From contig NC_063168.1 of NCBI RefSeq assembly GCF_023159225.1, forward strand, positions 42,025,562 to 42,089,561: a DNA stretch of 64,000 nt. Direction: 5' to 3'. This DNA comes from Perognathus longimembris pacificus. Its lineage: Eukaryota > Chordata > Mammalia > Rodentia > Heteromyidae. Positions 23,793-34,639 of this stretch are shown piece after piece (position 1 is the stretch's first letter; each line of letters starts with the position of its first letter). The position numbers and the translations under genes are program-made. Below the pieces are notes generated by a model. The model did no database searches and had not been told where the DNA came from. It saw only the letters and a list, made by a program, of their open reading frames with translations.

Positions 23793-24005
23793 AGTTTTTT
23801 TGTTTTGTTTGCTTTGTTTTGGCAAGTCCTGAGACTTACAGTCAGGACTTGAGCATTGTCCCTGGCTTCTTTTTGTTCAAGGCTAGCACTCTACCACTTG
23901 TGCCACAGTGTCACTTCTGGCTTTTTCTGTTTATGTGGTGCTGAGGAACCGAACCCAGGGCTTCGTGTATTCTAGGCAAGCGCTCTACCATTACATTCCC
24001 AGCCT
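23793..24005 (-). mobile_element. ID-dimer SINE (type A), minus strand
   Basis: A T/TTTG-rich tail, 'ggcaagtcctgagacttaca', 'gctagcactctaccacttgt', 'cgaacccagggcttcgtg' (reverse B box) and 'acattcccagcc'. Confidence 0.92.
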
Positions 24006-24009
24006 CTGA

Positions 24010-24560
24010 GGTTGTTTTTGTAGGGGAATATCATAGCATTTTTCACTTTTTTTACCTATTAAAATACTACTATAAGAGAAACAAGTATGTCTTGAATTAT
24101 CCTGCTCACATGTAATTATTTTCTTTAAGTTTTCAGTTGGACTTTTCTTCCAAATATGTAAAAAATACAAATGACTTTTACATCTCTCCAGAATATATTT
24201 TATACCACATTTTCAGAAAGAAAATTAATATCACTTATATATCTCAAGTATTTCTCTGAAAATAAGTACCTGAAGTTACAATTTTCATTAATTCTCAGTC
24301 TTTTATCTAAGGTAAACTTTAAAGATGCGATTTTACACAATTACAAATTATAGGCTGACAAAAATGCATCATAATAGTAAAAATATTACAATAATGAACT
24401 ATTACAGAAGATACACTCATTTATCACTCTTGGGTTTTTTCTCTAACTCACTTGTTGAAGACCTCATGTTTCGTCAGACACAGAAATAATTAACATGTGC
24501 TACACACAACCCAATGCTGTTAGAAATATTCAGGTAAGTGTATTTTAAAACTGAGATTGT
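24010..24560. other. No recognised feature
   Basis: AT-rich. The 60-codon frame at 24171-24353 has no recognised match. Confidence 0.4.
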
Positions 24561-24564
24561 CAGA

Positions 24565-24727
24565 TAACATGGTACTGCTTGCTTGAAAATCCAGCTATTC
24601 AAGAGACAGAGACAGGAGGGTCATAAACTCAAGGCCAACCTGCCCAAAAAAGCAAAACAAAACAAACAAAATAGTAGGTAAGGAAGTAGCTAAGTGATAA
24701 AGGTGTTTGCCTAAAAGCATAAAGTCC

Positions 24728-24734
<7 letters not shown>
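24565..24734 (+). mobile_element. B1-ID-like SINE, old
   Basis: 'tgcttgaaaatccagctatt', 'gacaggagggtcataaactc' and 'aaggccaacctgcc' form a B1-like half. 'gtagctaagtgataaaggtg' followed by 'tttgcctaaa' forms a weak ID-like half. Confidence 0.6.
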
Positions 24735-24758
<24 letters not shown>

Positions 24759-24764
24759 TACACA
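24734..24764. repeat. (AC)n microsatellite at a SINE 3' end
   Basis: The AC tract begins exactly where the B1-ID element ends. Confidence 0.95.
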
Positions 24765-24984
24765 GATTGCAAGACCCTATTGCTCTGTTTTTTTGAATCC
24801 TGAAATGATGGAAAGTTTTAAAATATCTGATATTAAAACAGAATTGATTATTCCATAATCAAATATGTATTTTTTGTTAGTTAATTTCCACCTTACTACA
24901 TGGATTTTTTGCATTATCTTGATGATTGAACTGGGTCTTATTTATTGTCAATATTCCAATTTAAGTTTTTAATTTAATTTGGAC

Positions 24985-25205
24985 AACAATAACTCATGCT
25001 TGCAATTCAAGCTACTCAGGAGCCTGAGAGCTAAGCATCAAGGTTTTAAGCCAGTCCCAGAAGAAATGTCTGTATCACTCCAGAGGGTCGAGTAGAGTTC
25101 CGACTAGCGGTGTGGCTCAAGTTGTAGAAAGCCAGCCATGAGCAAGCAAGCTCGGCAGGAGTATAAGGCCCTGAGTTCCAGACCTGCTAATGGCAAAAGA
25201 AAGAA
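24985..25205 (+). mobile_element. B1-ID hybrid SINE (type B)
   Basis: 'actcatgcttgcaattcaag', 'ctactcaggagcctgagagc', then 'gcggtgtggctcaagttgta' and 'gccctgagttccagacctgc'. Confidence 0.85.
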
Positions 25206-25514
25206 GATTCTAGTTTAAGTGTTAAGCCTGTTGGAGACCTCACTGGTGAATTCTGTCCAATTCAGTAATATATATCATACCTCATGTGTAGCAACTCTAA
25301 AACTACTTTGTTTGTAATTATTTTCTGTGATTTTTAAAACTTCCCATTTTCCTCAAAGCTATAGACTATTTTTTCCTATCACACTTAGTATGGATGTGCT
25401 TATTCTACAAGTCCAAAATAAGTCTAAGTTGAGAAACTCGTACATTATATAGACTAGTGCTGATCATATTCTAAATATATTCATAAAATTGGAAGGCCAT
25501 TGATAAAACATTAA

Positions 25515-25575
25515 TCAGGGCTTGGCACAGACAAGGTACTCAGTAAATGTTAGCCAAACAAATGAATGAATGCAT
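25515..25575 (+). mobile_element. L2/MIR-type 3' terminus
   Basis: 'cagggcttggcacagacaag' then 'tactcagtaaatgttagcc' and 'aatgaatgaatg' match the shared MIR/L2 3' end ('..gcctggcacatagtag.. caataaatg'). Confidence 0.65.
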
Positions 25576-25579
25576 TTAT

Positions 25580-26035
25580 TTTTCAAGAGCTCAGGGAGGG
25601 AATGAATAAAATATTATGGAATACAAATACACCAGCTAGTAGAACCACAAAATTTCTAGAAGCAAAGCATACTTTATTGTAGCTAAAGTTGACTATATAA
25701 CTATGACTCTGGCTAGGTCTGCTTCCATTCATTTTCTTTTCATGCAATTTCCTACCCAATGGAGTGTATTTGTAATTAGTTAAGAAGATAACCAGGCTCC
25801 TGTGTTCATTATCATAATAGAAACTTTCTCAAATAAAAAAATGTCCCAACAGTTGTCTAGAAAAAAAGTTATTTATTTTTCAGCTCAACCCATCCGTTAA
25901 AATCACTTAATTTTCCAACCAGATCCAACAGATGGATTTTCCCCACTACTAGAAGTGTATTCATCTTACTAAACCAAAATAAAACAATTTCATAAAACAT
26001 TAATACTGACACCTGAAAGAATATCAACATAAGCT
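25580..26035. other. No recognised feature
   Basis: AT-rich. The minus-strand frame at 25869-26060 overlaps the SINE edge and has no homologue I recognise. Confidence 0.4.
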
Positions 26036-26039
26036 GCAA

Positions 26040-26490
26040 TGCCAGGCATCTGTGGCTCACACCTGTAATCCCAGCTACTCAGGAGGCTGAGATCTGAGGA
26101 TCATGGTGCAAAGTGATCCTGGGAAGAGAAATCTGACATACTCTTTTTTTTTTTCTCATCCTGTGGCTTGAACTCAGAGCCTGAGTACTGTCCGTGCGCT
26201 TCTTTTGCTCAAGGCTAGCACTCTACCATAGGAGCCACAGTGACACTTCTGGCTTTTTTCTGTTTATATGGTACTAAGGAATAGAGCCTAGGGCTTCATG
26301 CATGCTAGGCAAGCACTCTATCACTAAGCCACATTCCCAGCCCCTGACTGACTCTTTTTGCCAATTAACCTGCAAAAACTTGAAATGGAGGTGTGGCTCA
26401 AGTGGTAGATCACCTGCCTTGAATGAAAAAGCTAGGCAAGAGTTTGAGGCACTGAGTTTCAAGACTCTGAGCACAAGCTCCAGTAAAAAC
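26040..26490 (+). mobile_element. B1-ID hybrid SINE (type B), split by a second SINE
   Basis: The left half is at 26040-26139 ('ggctcacacctgtaatccca', 'gctactcaggaggctgagat'). The right half resumes at about 26345 ('aaatggaggtgtggctcaag', 'gcactgagtttcaagactc'). The interruption is a complete minus-strand type A SINE. Confidence 0.9.
26140..26344 (-). mobile_element. ID-dimer SINE (type A) nested in type B SINE
   Basis: A T-run, 'tcatcctgtggcttgaactc', 'gctagcactctaccatagga', 'gccacattcccagcccc'. The flanks 'gacatactctttt' and 'gactgactctttt' form an imperfect target-site duplication from the host SINE linker. Confidence 0.92.
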
Positions 26491-26649
26491 ATACTCAAAA
26501 ACAAGCAAACCCCAAAATATAAACTGTAGGTCACAACACAGTAGCCAGAAATATTTTGCACATAAAATGAAATACCTCTATGCACTCTCTTTGAATAGAG
26601 GAAAATATTTTGCCAGGATTCCTTTACATGTTGTCAGCAATAAATAGCA

Positions 26650-26745
26650 TGACAGTATTTCTTTTGGCAGTACTGGGGGTTCAAAAACCAAGGCTTCAAA
26701 CTTGCTAGAAATGAGCCCTATCCTTTTAACCACACCTCCAGCACT
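26650..26745 (-). mobile_element. Monomeric tRNA/ID-type SINE
   Basis: 'ttggcagtactgggggttca', 'accaaggcttcaaacttgct' and 'taaccacacctccagc' form a single ID-like unit in reverse, diverged. Confidence 0.6.
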
Positions 26746-26867
26746 AACATAACTTTTTGTTAAAGGAGGAATTAATATTGATATTATCAGAAACAAAAAG
26801 CATGGGACAATGATAGGAGTAAATAGAGACATGAGAGCTTGGGTTCTGAAGTGACACCATCCTTTTT

Positions 26868-27100
26868 ATGTGTGCCAGTACTACTATTTGAACTCAAAGC
26901 CTCATTTTGTTGCTTGGCTTCAAATGCTTAAAGCTAATGCTTTACCATTTGAGCCACATCTCCACTTCTGACTTTTCTTGCTGTTTAGTTGGAGATAAGA
27001 GTCTCACAGACTTTTCTGCACATACTGGCTTGAAATACCAGTCCTTAGATATCAGTCTCCTAATTAGTTAGGATTATAGGCATGAGCTATCAGCTTCCAG
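26868..27100 (-). mobile_element. B1-ID hybrid SINE (type B), minus strand
   Basis: 'gctaatgctttaccatttga', 'gccacatctccacttctgac', 'agttggagataagagtctca', 'gttaggattataggcatgag'. Confidence 0.88.
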
Positions 27101-27146
27101 AAGGTGACACTATTCTTGTTTCCTTGTTCTTAAAATGTAGGTAGGG

Positions 27147-27331
27147 GCTGGGAATGTGGCTTGACTTGCATGGATAAAGCCCTGGGTTTGATTCCTCAGT
27201 GCCACATAAACAGAAAAAGCCAGAAGTGGCACTGTGGCCTAAGTGGCAGAGTGCTAGCCTTGAGCAAACAAAGCTCAGGGACAGTGTGTAGGCATTTATT
27301 TCAAGCCCTGGGAATGGAAAAACTAAAAAAA
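27147..27331 (+). mobile_element. ID-dimer SINE (type A) with short internal deletion
   Basis: 'ggggctgggaatgtggcttg' then a shortened ID head, 'gccctgggtttgattcctca' B box, and the right half 'cactgtggcctaagtggcag'. The flanks 'aaaatgtaggtagg' and 'aaaatgtagtcagg' are a target-site duplication. Confidence 0.92.
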
Positions 27332-27607
27332 AAAATGTAGTCAGGCCTTATCACATGTTTATCCCCACCAAAATTTGTTCCTATTTTCCTATCTCTCCCA
27401 CATCAAAGATGAGGATAATGTTCATCCTTTCTTACTCTACACACTTGCTTTCTAAGCATTTTCAGTCCAGATTGATACATAACAATGTCACATCAAATCT
27501 GGCAAAGAGGCTCACTCAATTTTCCTTTATAACTTTCCCTCCACTTTTCTTTCTCTATCATGATGGATGACATTTCTTTCAGTATCTATTAGGAGAATTA
27601 AGGAAAG

Positions 27608-27609
<2 letters not shown>

Positions 27610-27653
<44 letters not shown>
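27610..27653. repeat. (TG)n microsatellite
   Basis: About 22 pure TG units. Confidence 0.97.
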
Positions 27654-27655
<2 letters not shown>

Positions 27656-27659
27656 ATGT

Positions 27660-28015
27660 TAACCACATACTATTCAAAATAGTAAAATTAATGGAATCAA
27701 CAATGGATGAATTGTTAAATAAAATATAGTATATACACACAATAGAATTTGCATAGGTAACAGAACAATAAATTTACCTGTTGGAAATTGGATGGAACTG
27801 GAGATCATCATCAAGGAGTGTATATTTTCTCTCATTTGTGGAAATGAATGGCATGAAAACAGAGGAGAAGCTAATAGGGAGGAAGAAAATAAAAGGAAAA
27901 ATGTGAGAGGGATATTTTCTTATTACTAGTAAGAGATGGATATGAGGTAGCAAGGAGTAAATATAATCCAAGTACAAGATAAACTTGTATGAAAACATGA
28001 TAACCACACCAGTAA
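27660..28015 (+). mobile_element. L1 ORF2 C-terminal/3' fragment
   Basis: 'gtatatacacacaatagaat', 'ttggatggaactggagatca' and 'tattttctctcatttgtgga' follow the L1 ORF2 end in order. It is decayed. Confidence 0.8.
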
Positions 28016-28235
28016 AGATTAGAATTCTCTCATTTTCATTCTCTTACTCAGTCATGCTTTGGAATTTTGCTAACAAAAGTTACCTTCTTTTTAATTGTGT
28101 AAGTATGTGCCTGAGGATTCTAGATTACTGCAAATTTTAAAGGATAGCATGCTTTCAGAACACTGTCCCCAGAAAGCCAAAATTTGGATAAGAGAAAACA
28201 TTACATTTCTCTTTTCTTATACCTTGAAAGTGGAA

Positions 28236-28276
28236 TCTCTCTGTCTCTCTCTCTCTGTGTCTCTCTCTTTCTCTGT
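28236..28276. repeat. (CT)n microsatellite
   Basis: A CT tract with TG interruptions. Confidence 0.92.
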
Positions 28277-28279
28277 AGT

Positions 28280-28605
28280 TAAATGTTCCAAAATATGAGC
28301 CAAAGAAAATTTGTAGCTTCATATTTAATATGATTTTAAAAGTCATGTAATATTTTTCTTTAATATTTTATAGAACATTAGAAGGAAAAGATTGACTAAC
28401 CTTCTTTTTACACCCAAATTACTTTGGACATAGAAACCAATAAATCTATATTAAAATCCCAATAAGGCTTAAGTATACAATTGGTAACTATGTTTGTTTT
28501 ATATTGGTAATGGTATACTTATTATTCTAAGTGTAAGCTTTATGAAGATTATTGCATATATGCAATAATTTACAATGAGCCTTTTATGTTTTTAATTATA
28601 TTCTA
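28280..28605. other. No recognised feature
   Basis: Very AT-rich sequence with no ORF. Confidence 0.4.
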
Positions 28606-28609
28606 CTAT

Positions 28610-28810
28610 CTTTGAGTAGCTGTACAAAGGAGTTGCACTCAACACATAAGTTTATATGTACAATGCATCTTGACTGATTTCACCCATTTCATCATTCTCC
28701 CCATCCATCCCACACCAACCATTTCCATTTTCTTAGTTTCACAGGATATGCATTCCATATTTTGACTTAATTCTCTCCCCTCTGCCTTCCTTCATGCATT
28801 GTAGCTCCCA
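28610..28810 (-). mobile_element. L1-type 3' UTR, subfamily 2
   Basis: The plus strand 'gtacaatgcatcttgactga', 'tttcatcattctccccatcc' is the reverse of the end of the 23110-23345 repeat. It begins near 'gctgtacaaaggagttgcac', as L1 3' ends do in reverse. Confidence 0.55.
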
Positions 28811-28814
28811 GAAT

Positions 28815-29150
28815 ATCTGATGATTAGTTGTTGAACAATAATTGGTTAGTTACTGCTGTTCTCTCTTAATTCAAGAACTTGACAGTAGCCATTGAAAATT
28901 TGAGAGCACTAACTACTGACAGATGATAGCAATTAAGAGTGATTCTGCTCTAGTTAACCCACTAAATGATGAAGACATTAGAGAATCAATCCTGCATCTC
29001 AGCATTGGCCTAGGAATAAAATACTATTAGAATATTGAACTATATTAATTTTGGTGATTATGACAGGAATAAATCAAATTTACAAATAATTAGCACAAAA
29101 AATGGTAATAGAAAATATCATGCATTTCAAATATTAAATTTAGTATAGAA
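28815..29150. other. No recognised feature
   Basis: AT-rich unique-looking sequence. Confidence 0.4.
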
Positions 29151-29160
29151 AGTATGTAGA

Positions 29161-29371
29161 GGGGCTGGGAATATGGCCTAGTGTCAAGAGTGCTTGCCTC
29201 CTACACCTGAGGCTCTTGGTTCGATTCCCCAGCACCACATATATGGAAAATGGCCAGAAGGGGCGCTGTGGCTCAGGTGGCAGAGTGCCAGCCTTGAGCG
29301 GGAAGAAGCCAGGGAAGGTGCTCAGGCCTTGAGTCCAAGGCCCAGGACTGGCCAAAAAAAAAAAAAAAAGG
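29161..29371 (+). mobile_element. ID-dimer SINE (type A), young
   Basis: Nearly full consensus: 'ggggctgggaatatggccta', B box GGTTCGATTCCCC, 'ggggcgctgtggctcaggtg', 'aaggcccaggactggcc' and a pure A-tail. Target-site duplication: AAGTATGTAGA on both sides. CpGs are retained, so it is fairly recent. Confidence 0.96.
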
Positions 29372-29374
29372 AAG

Positions 29375-29810
29375 TATGTAGAAAATAATTATTTTCTAAA
29401 TGTAACTGAAATATGTTTATATGTATTTCAATTAGAAGCTTAAGTGTTAATTTATGTAAATTTAATGTTCATCACACTATAGCTACAGTTTTAAAATAGA
29501 ACAGTTGATTTTTTTGCCATTTGAGCATAAACTAATTTCAAAATAAAGAGTATTATGAGTAAACCACTTTGATGAATTATTTAAAACCAAATTTAAATTA
29601 TTTTTACTTGTATCAGTAAATATAGAAAGAGACATAGAAAAGATAATATAGATATAAGTATAGAAAGGTAAGGAACTCTTAATAGTAGAGTGACAGTAAA
29701 TATTCATGCTTGTCTGAGACCAACCCCATTCAGCAGAACCAAGTGCTTTAGTAATTTTATTAGCAGGCATCCAAAAATTTCCTTTAAAAAAAATGCAGAT
29801 CACAAGATTC
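29375..29810. other. No recognised feature
   Basis: AT-rich. The 106-codon minus-strand frame at 29483-29803 has no homologue I recognise. Confidence 0.4.
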
Positions 29811-29812
29811 AG

Positions 29813-29861
29813 ATCTCTCTATCTGTCTATCTCTCTATCATCTATCTATCTACGTATCTAT
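29813..29861. repeat. (CTAT)n-like microsatellite
   Basis: Imperfect CTAT/CTGT units. Confidence 0.88.
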
Positions 29862-29914
29862 GGTATTCTCTTAAATATCTATTAGCATGTATTAATCTTA
29901 CAAAATAATGGGCT

Positions 29915-30060
29915 TCATTGTGTCATTTTCATACATGTGTATAATTTGCCCATATTCACCTTCATTCACCCTTCTTTGCATCCCCTTTCCCCTCCAGCTG
30001 TTTGTCTTTCTCTTCACAAAATCCTACTCTTTGGTAACATTTTTTGTCTAAAACTTGCAT
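29915..30060 (-). mobile_element. Possible L1-type 3' UTR fragment
   Basis: 'gtgtcattttcatacatgtg' then 'tataatttgcccatattcac' and 'cccctttcccctccagctg' have the reverse L1 3' UTR pattern. Weak. Confidence 0.4.
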
Positions 30061-30419
30061 ATCATTTGTATCTGCCATGTGATTTTATATTTATCTGTAC
30101 TATTTCTGTAATAGCTTCAATTTTCCATAAAGTATAAATGTATCATAATTCATTCTCCCAATATAAACTTGATAGTAATTTAGGGAATTTTTCCTTATTT
30201 ATAACCAATAAAACAGCTGAAACCCTTTTATCTTTATTTTTGATTCACTTATTCAGTCAGATTTAATTGATATTACTGGAATGAATATTTTGGAGAGTGT
30301 ATCTTTTGTCACTTGTTATTAATATTTTTCTAGTTGTCTTTTAAAACAACCATCAGAGCCATTTCCTCACAGATCCACCAAAACTCTTGCCAGGTCTCTT
30401 TTATTGTTGTTTTGTTTAG

Positions 30420-30628
30420 TTTTTTTTTTTTTTTTTTTTAATTTTTGCCAGTCCTTGGGCTTGAACTTGACTGGGCACCGTCCCTGAGCTATTGCTCAAG
30501 GCTAGCACTCTACCAATTGATCCACAGCACCACTTCTGGCTGTTACTTTTTATATTATACTGAGGAATTGAACCCAGGGCTTCATGCATGCTAGGCAAGC
30601 ACTCTACCATTAATCCACATTTCCAGCC
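30420..30628 (-). mobile_element. ID-dimer SINE (type A), minus strand
   Basis: The T-run at 30421-30439 is followed by 'gccagtccttgggcttgaac', 'gctagcactctaccaattga', 'gaacccagggcttcatgcat' and 'acatttccagcc'. The 95-codon minus frame is SINE-derived. Confidence 0.94.
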
Positions 30629-30879
30629 TACTTTTGCCAACTTTCTTAAGGCCAATATTATTTTGCTGGTATTTCCAGGATTCTCTTTTACAATTAAAAA
30701 CATACAGTTCTGTTTTTGGTAAAGATAAACTTGATGTGAATAAATATAATTTTAAATTTTTGTATTTACAAGTTTTTCAAGTCTTATTCTGAAAACTTGC
30801 AAAATCCAAACAAAGAATTATGGTTTAATTTGCTTTCATTGTTCTATTCATATCACAATCATTTCAACAAACATGGTGT

Positions 30880-31195
30880 GTACTTGTCTTATCCTGGATA
30901 CTGTGTATACAGGTATTAGAACTGGGGAAGGGAAAGGGAATACCAAAATTGAGAGACAAAGGACAAAAAGACAAACCATTCCAAAAGCAATACTTACAAA
31001 ACCATTTGGTGTAAATCAACTGCACAACTCAGGGGAAGAGGGGAAGGGGGAAGGGGAAGGGGGAAAATGAGGGAGGAGGTAACAAGTTGAACAAGAAGTG
31101 TAACTCACTGCCTTACATATGAATCTATAACCCCTCTGTACCACACTTCAACAATAAAGAAAAAAGTTTAATTAAAAAAAAAGAAAGAAACAATA
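30880..31195 (+). mobile_element. L1 3' UTR
   Basis: 'attagaactggggaagggaa', 'ccaaaagcaatacttacaaa', 'ctgcacaactcaggggaaga', 'tgagggaggaggtaacaagt', 'cactgccttacatatgaatc', 'ataacccctctgtacc', then an AATAAA and A-rich end. This is the same 3' UTR that adjoins ORF2 at 56700-57430. It is 5'-truncated within the UTR. Confidence 0.85.
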
Positions 31196-31199
31196 GTGA

Positions 31200-31660
31200 A
31201 CCTTAAACATAAGATATTCCCTTCCCAACTAGCATGCAAATTGAAGCTTGGGGCTGTGGTTTTCTTTTCATGCCCACAGGAAAATTCTATACTTGAGGTC
31301 ACTGTCAAAAATTAGATATCCTGAAATTATCCGCAGCAAGTCTATATTCCGTAGACTGATATGCAACTCAGAAATCTGAAGATTATAATTCAATAGCAAT
31401 ACCAGTTTGAAATAAACCTTCTTTTTACCTGTGGGAAAGGATATTAATTATTCTACCACAAAACCACTACATGTATTGTTATTCCGTTAAATATCTAATA
31501 CTCAACAAACATTAAATGGCAAGAAAGAGCTAATTATAAAATTTCTCGTCTTTTATACTATAGTTTATTTTTGCATCAGGATTCAGGCCCCAATCTATTC
31601 CATCTCCTTAACTTTACAACCTGGTATGATTAACCCATTTTAAAAAAGACTGGCTAAAGA
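31200..31660. other. No recognised feature
   Basis: Unique-looking sequence with no ORF. Confidence 0.4.
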
Positions 31661-31667
31661 AAATAAA

Positions 31668-31895
31668 AATATCTGGGTGCTAGTGACTCATGACTCTGAT
31701 CCTAGCTACTCAGGAGGCTGAGATGATTATGGTTCAAAGCCAGCCCAGGGAGAAAAGTCTGTGAGTCTTACTTCCAATTAAGTGTCAAAAATTTAGATGA
31801 GGAGATGTGGCTCAAGTGGTAGAGCACTATGCTTCAGCAAAACAACTCACCAACAATACTCAGTTGCTAAATTTAAGCCCAAGATCTGGCACATG
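31668..31895 (+). mobile_element. B1-ID hybrid SINE (type B)
   Basis: 'gggtgctagtgactcatgac', 'cctagctactcaggaggctg', 'ggttcaaagccagcccaggg', 'gatgtggctcaagtggtaga'. It ends in a CA-rich tract (31903-31957). Confidence 0.92.
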
Positions 31896-31902
31896 CACTC
31901 TT

Positions 31903-31957
31903 GTGTGCACACGCACACACACAATCACACATACACATAAACACACTCATACTCACA
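31903..31957. repeat. CA-rich microsatellite at a SINE 3' end
   Basis: Degenerate CACA/CATA units immediately after the SINE. Confidence 0.88.
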
Positions 31958-31959
31958 AA

Positions 31960-32400
31960 TAGAAATAGATCATTTCTATATGTTTTAAAGGATCTCTTCT
32001 ATGTGGTAAATATTGTAGGTAGGAAATGTATCTATAGGATTTTTAGGGAAAAGTAGCATGTGATCCCTCATCATAGTTTTCTAGAGGTTAATTGCCATTA
32101 CAAATTTTGGAATTTCTCTATGTGGATCCTTGCTTATCATAGTTTTACTTCTTCTTTACATATCTGACAATACTGAAATCGCATCTCATGTCTTCATGAA
32201 CCTAACCTATTAATTTCCATAGGGTATTTGAAAAAAAATCCTTTTTCTTCATATTTGATATTTGCTGTTAAGGCTATTAGAGTTCATAATTGTATTTTAC
32301 TGCTCCCTGTGTGAGTGATACTCTTCTACTAAAACTGTAAATGGATACTTTAAGGTTGTGTTCTTTCACAGAATCCTGTTTGAGGCACAGACAGATAGTA
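31960..32400. other. No recognised feature
   Basis: AT-rich sequence. Confidence 0.4.
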
Positions 32401-32404
32401 TTAG

Positions 32405-32830
32405 TGTCAATCAGCTTTGTATTGCCATAACAAAGAGCTTAGTTGAGTAATGGTTTATTTTGCTTCATAATTGTAGAAATTTCAGTTCCTGGTATGTTAG
32501 TTCTGATGCTCTCGAACCTGTGGTGAGGCAGTAAACCATGGTGAAGAGTGCATGAGTTAAGCAACCTTCCCGTGGTATGCTAGCTAGGAAGCACAAAAGC
32601 AAGACAGAAAAAGACCAAAGACTCACAAACCTCCTTGAGGACACAAGCCCTGTGACTAAATATCTCCCACTATGCTTCACCCTTAATCAAAATCTTAACC
32701 ATTGCAAACCATTAACCAATGCCCTAAAGACTTAACCATTCCCTGGATGAGTAAATGGTCCGGTTTTCCCCTGATGTACTCCTAGATCATTGGAAAGAAT
32801 CACTAATTGATATCTACAGTCTTCAATTAT
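32405..32830 (-). mobile_element. MaLR-like LTR, antisense, decayed
   Basis: 'cagctttgtattgccataac', 'aatggtttattttgcttcat', 'gttctgatgctctcgaacct' and 'gtggtgaggcagtaaaccat' follow the antisense pattern of MaLR LTRs ('..tattgctataacaaa..ggtttattt..cacagttctgg..'). The family is not resolved. Confidence 0.5.
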
Positions 32831-32834
32831 ATCC

Positions 32835-33475
32835 CAATTGCACAATGCAAGAAATTCCTAAAAAGTTTTTCTACTGATTTTGCGGTCTGCATTCTAAATT
32901 CTGTTGGCAGTACCAAACGCAAAATGACCATTAGAAAAATATGTATCAGATAGTTTAACTCCTGTGTTTGAATCTATGCAGTGGGTTTTCATTTCTTACA
33001 TTGGCCTTGTGGGCCATACAAGATTAGATTTTTCTAATTTATCTGTGTTTTTGCCATTACTCTCCCTTGGCGTTCCAGTAACGGGCTTCATTGCTGATGC
33101 TCAAACACCTGAATGACAGATTCTGTTGTTTCACATTAACCTTCATTGCTAATTTTCTCAATTCTTTAAGATCATTGATCATGCCAATGAAATTTACAGT
33201 ACATTATTTAAAATGACAGGGAAACCCTGTCCTCTTTACAGAATGGTTTTTCCTTTTGTCAATACTGTCTTCCAATGCTATAAAATGTAGATATAGTCCA
33301 CATATTATTTTACATAGCATAGATGAGCTATAAAATTATATAGATATATAAATTTATACACAGCTCTTCTTTTTATAATCAGCTTCTCTCTTTAAAATAT
33401 ATAACTATAGGGACAACTATATTTTCAAAACTATTTATTATTAGACTGAAAAGCATGGAACTCAGAGAAGAATTA
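32835..33475. other. No recognised feature
   Basis: No gene or named repeat was recognised. Confidence 0.4.
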
Positions 33476-33489
33476 AGATAGCAATGAGG

Positions 33490-33676
33490 GCTGGGGATAT
33501 GGCCTAGTGGCAAGAGTGCCTGCCTCGGATACATGAGGCCCTAGGTTCGATTCCCCAGCACCACATATACAGAAAACGGCCAGAAGCGGCGCTGTGGCTC
33601 AAGTGGCAGAGTGCTAGCCTTGAGCAAAAAGAAGCCAGGGACAGTGCTCAGGCCCTGAGTCCAAGGCCCAGGACTG

Positions 33677-33725
<49 letters not shown>
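33490..33725 (+). mobile_element. ID-dimer SINE (type A), youngest copy, 47-A tail
   Basis: The closest copy to consensus: 'gggctggggatatggcctag', B box GGTTCGATTCCCC, and the GC-rich 'agaagcggcgctgtggctca' with CpGs intact. An uninterrupted 47-A tail (33679-33725) follows. Target-site duplication AGATAGCAATGAG / AGATAGAAATGAG. Tail length and CpG content suggest very recent insertion. Confidence 0.97.
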
Positions 33726-33727
<2 letters not shown>

Positions 33728-33734
33728 TAGAAAT

Positions 33735-34630
33735 GAGTAGACTTCGAAGTTAGAGGAACATTTTATGAAGGGAAAGCATATCATTATTTAGACTGATATA
33801 TACATCTGATATTTAGGCAGTATTTCCAAGTTTTATACAGCTTAGTTTTCTTTGTAACATAAAAGAATTTAATTTGACTTTCCTGTAGTATACTTTAGCT
33901 GTGAAATATGAAATATGAATGAAAGAGTCAACTTGTGTTTTTTATTAAGCCTGTAATAATAGAGGGCACCTCCTGGAAATGAAAGTGGTGGTTTTGTGAC
34001 TCTATAGTGTAACCATTGATTTTTCCCAGTAGGTAGTAAACATATGGAACTGATTCACAAGACCTGATCTGACTGAAAATTCCACAAAATTGAAAAGATC
34101 TTTAAATGCATTCTTGAATCACATAATCATTTTTATTTTGGTGCTGATCTCCCTACATTAGCATCTCATAAGGCAGTTTCCCATCTCAGATCTATTAAAA
34201 TTATTATTACAAGCTAGAGCTTCATCTAATCTAGTAGATACTTTTCTTACACCTAGCTGAAATTTGTGAAACATTAAAGTGACAATACCCAGGGACTACT
34301 CCATACTTACATCCTGGGAAGGAAAAATGTCCACTTACATAGAAATCTTCCATATTAAAAGCAGGCAGGATTAATCCAACTCCAGGGTTCATCTCTTCAT
34401 TAATCTTACTGAAGTAGGTATGCATCTTGAGCTGAATTTAGGAACATATAAGTTTAGGGACTCCTTGTCATTTGTGGTAAGGTAAATGGTTTTACCTTAA
34501 GACAACATATCCACTGTGAGATAACTGAAGTAAATAAATATTGTGAAAACAAAAGTTTAGTCTATAATAAGTGAGTTGTCGGTAATATTCTAATGCAATA
34601 CTCATTTACATTTCTGACAGTGCTAATTTA
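33735..34630. other. No recognised gene
   Basis: AT-rich. The 64-codon frame at 34231-34425 (minus) has no match I know. Confidence 0.45.
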
Positions 34631-34639
34631 TTTTCTTTT

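Noticed and set aside
26274..26585. 103-codon minus-strand frame with an apparent hydrophobic N-terminus
   Set aside because: It runs through a nested pair of SINEs. The residues matching 'PALNEKARQEFEALSF' and similar are SINE translation.
33490..33560. tRNA gene, because of A- and B-box motifs
   Set aside because: It is the tRNA-derived head of a SINE. No cloverleaf or acceptor stem is preserved, and the same head occurs many times in the window.
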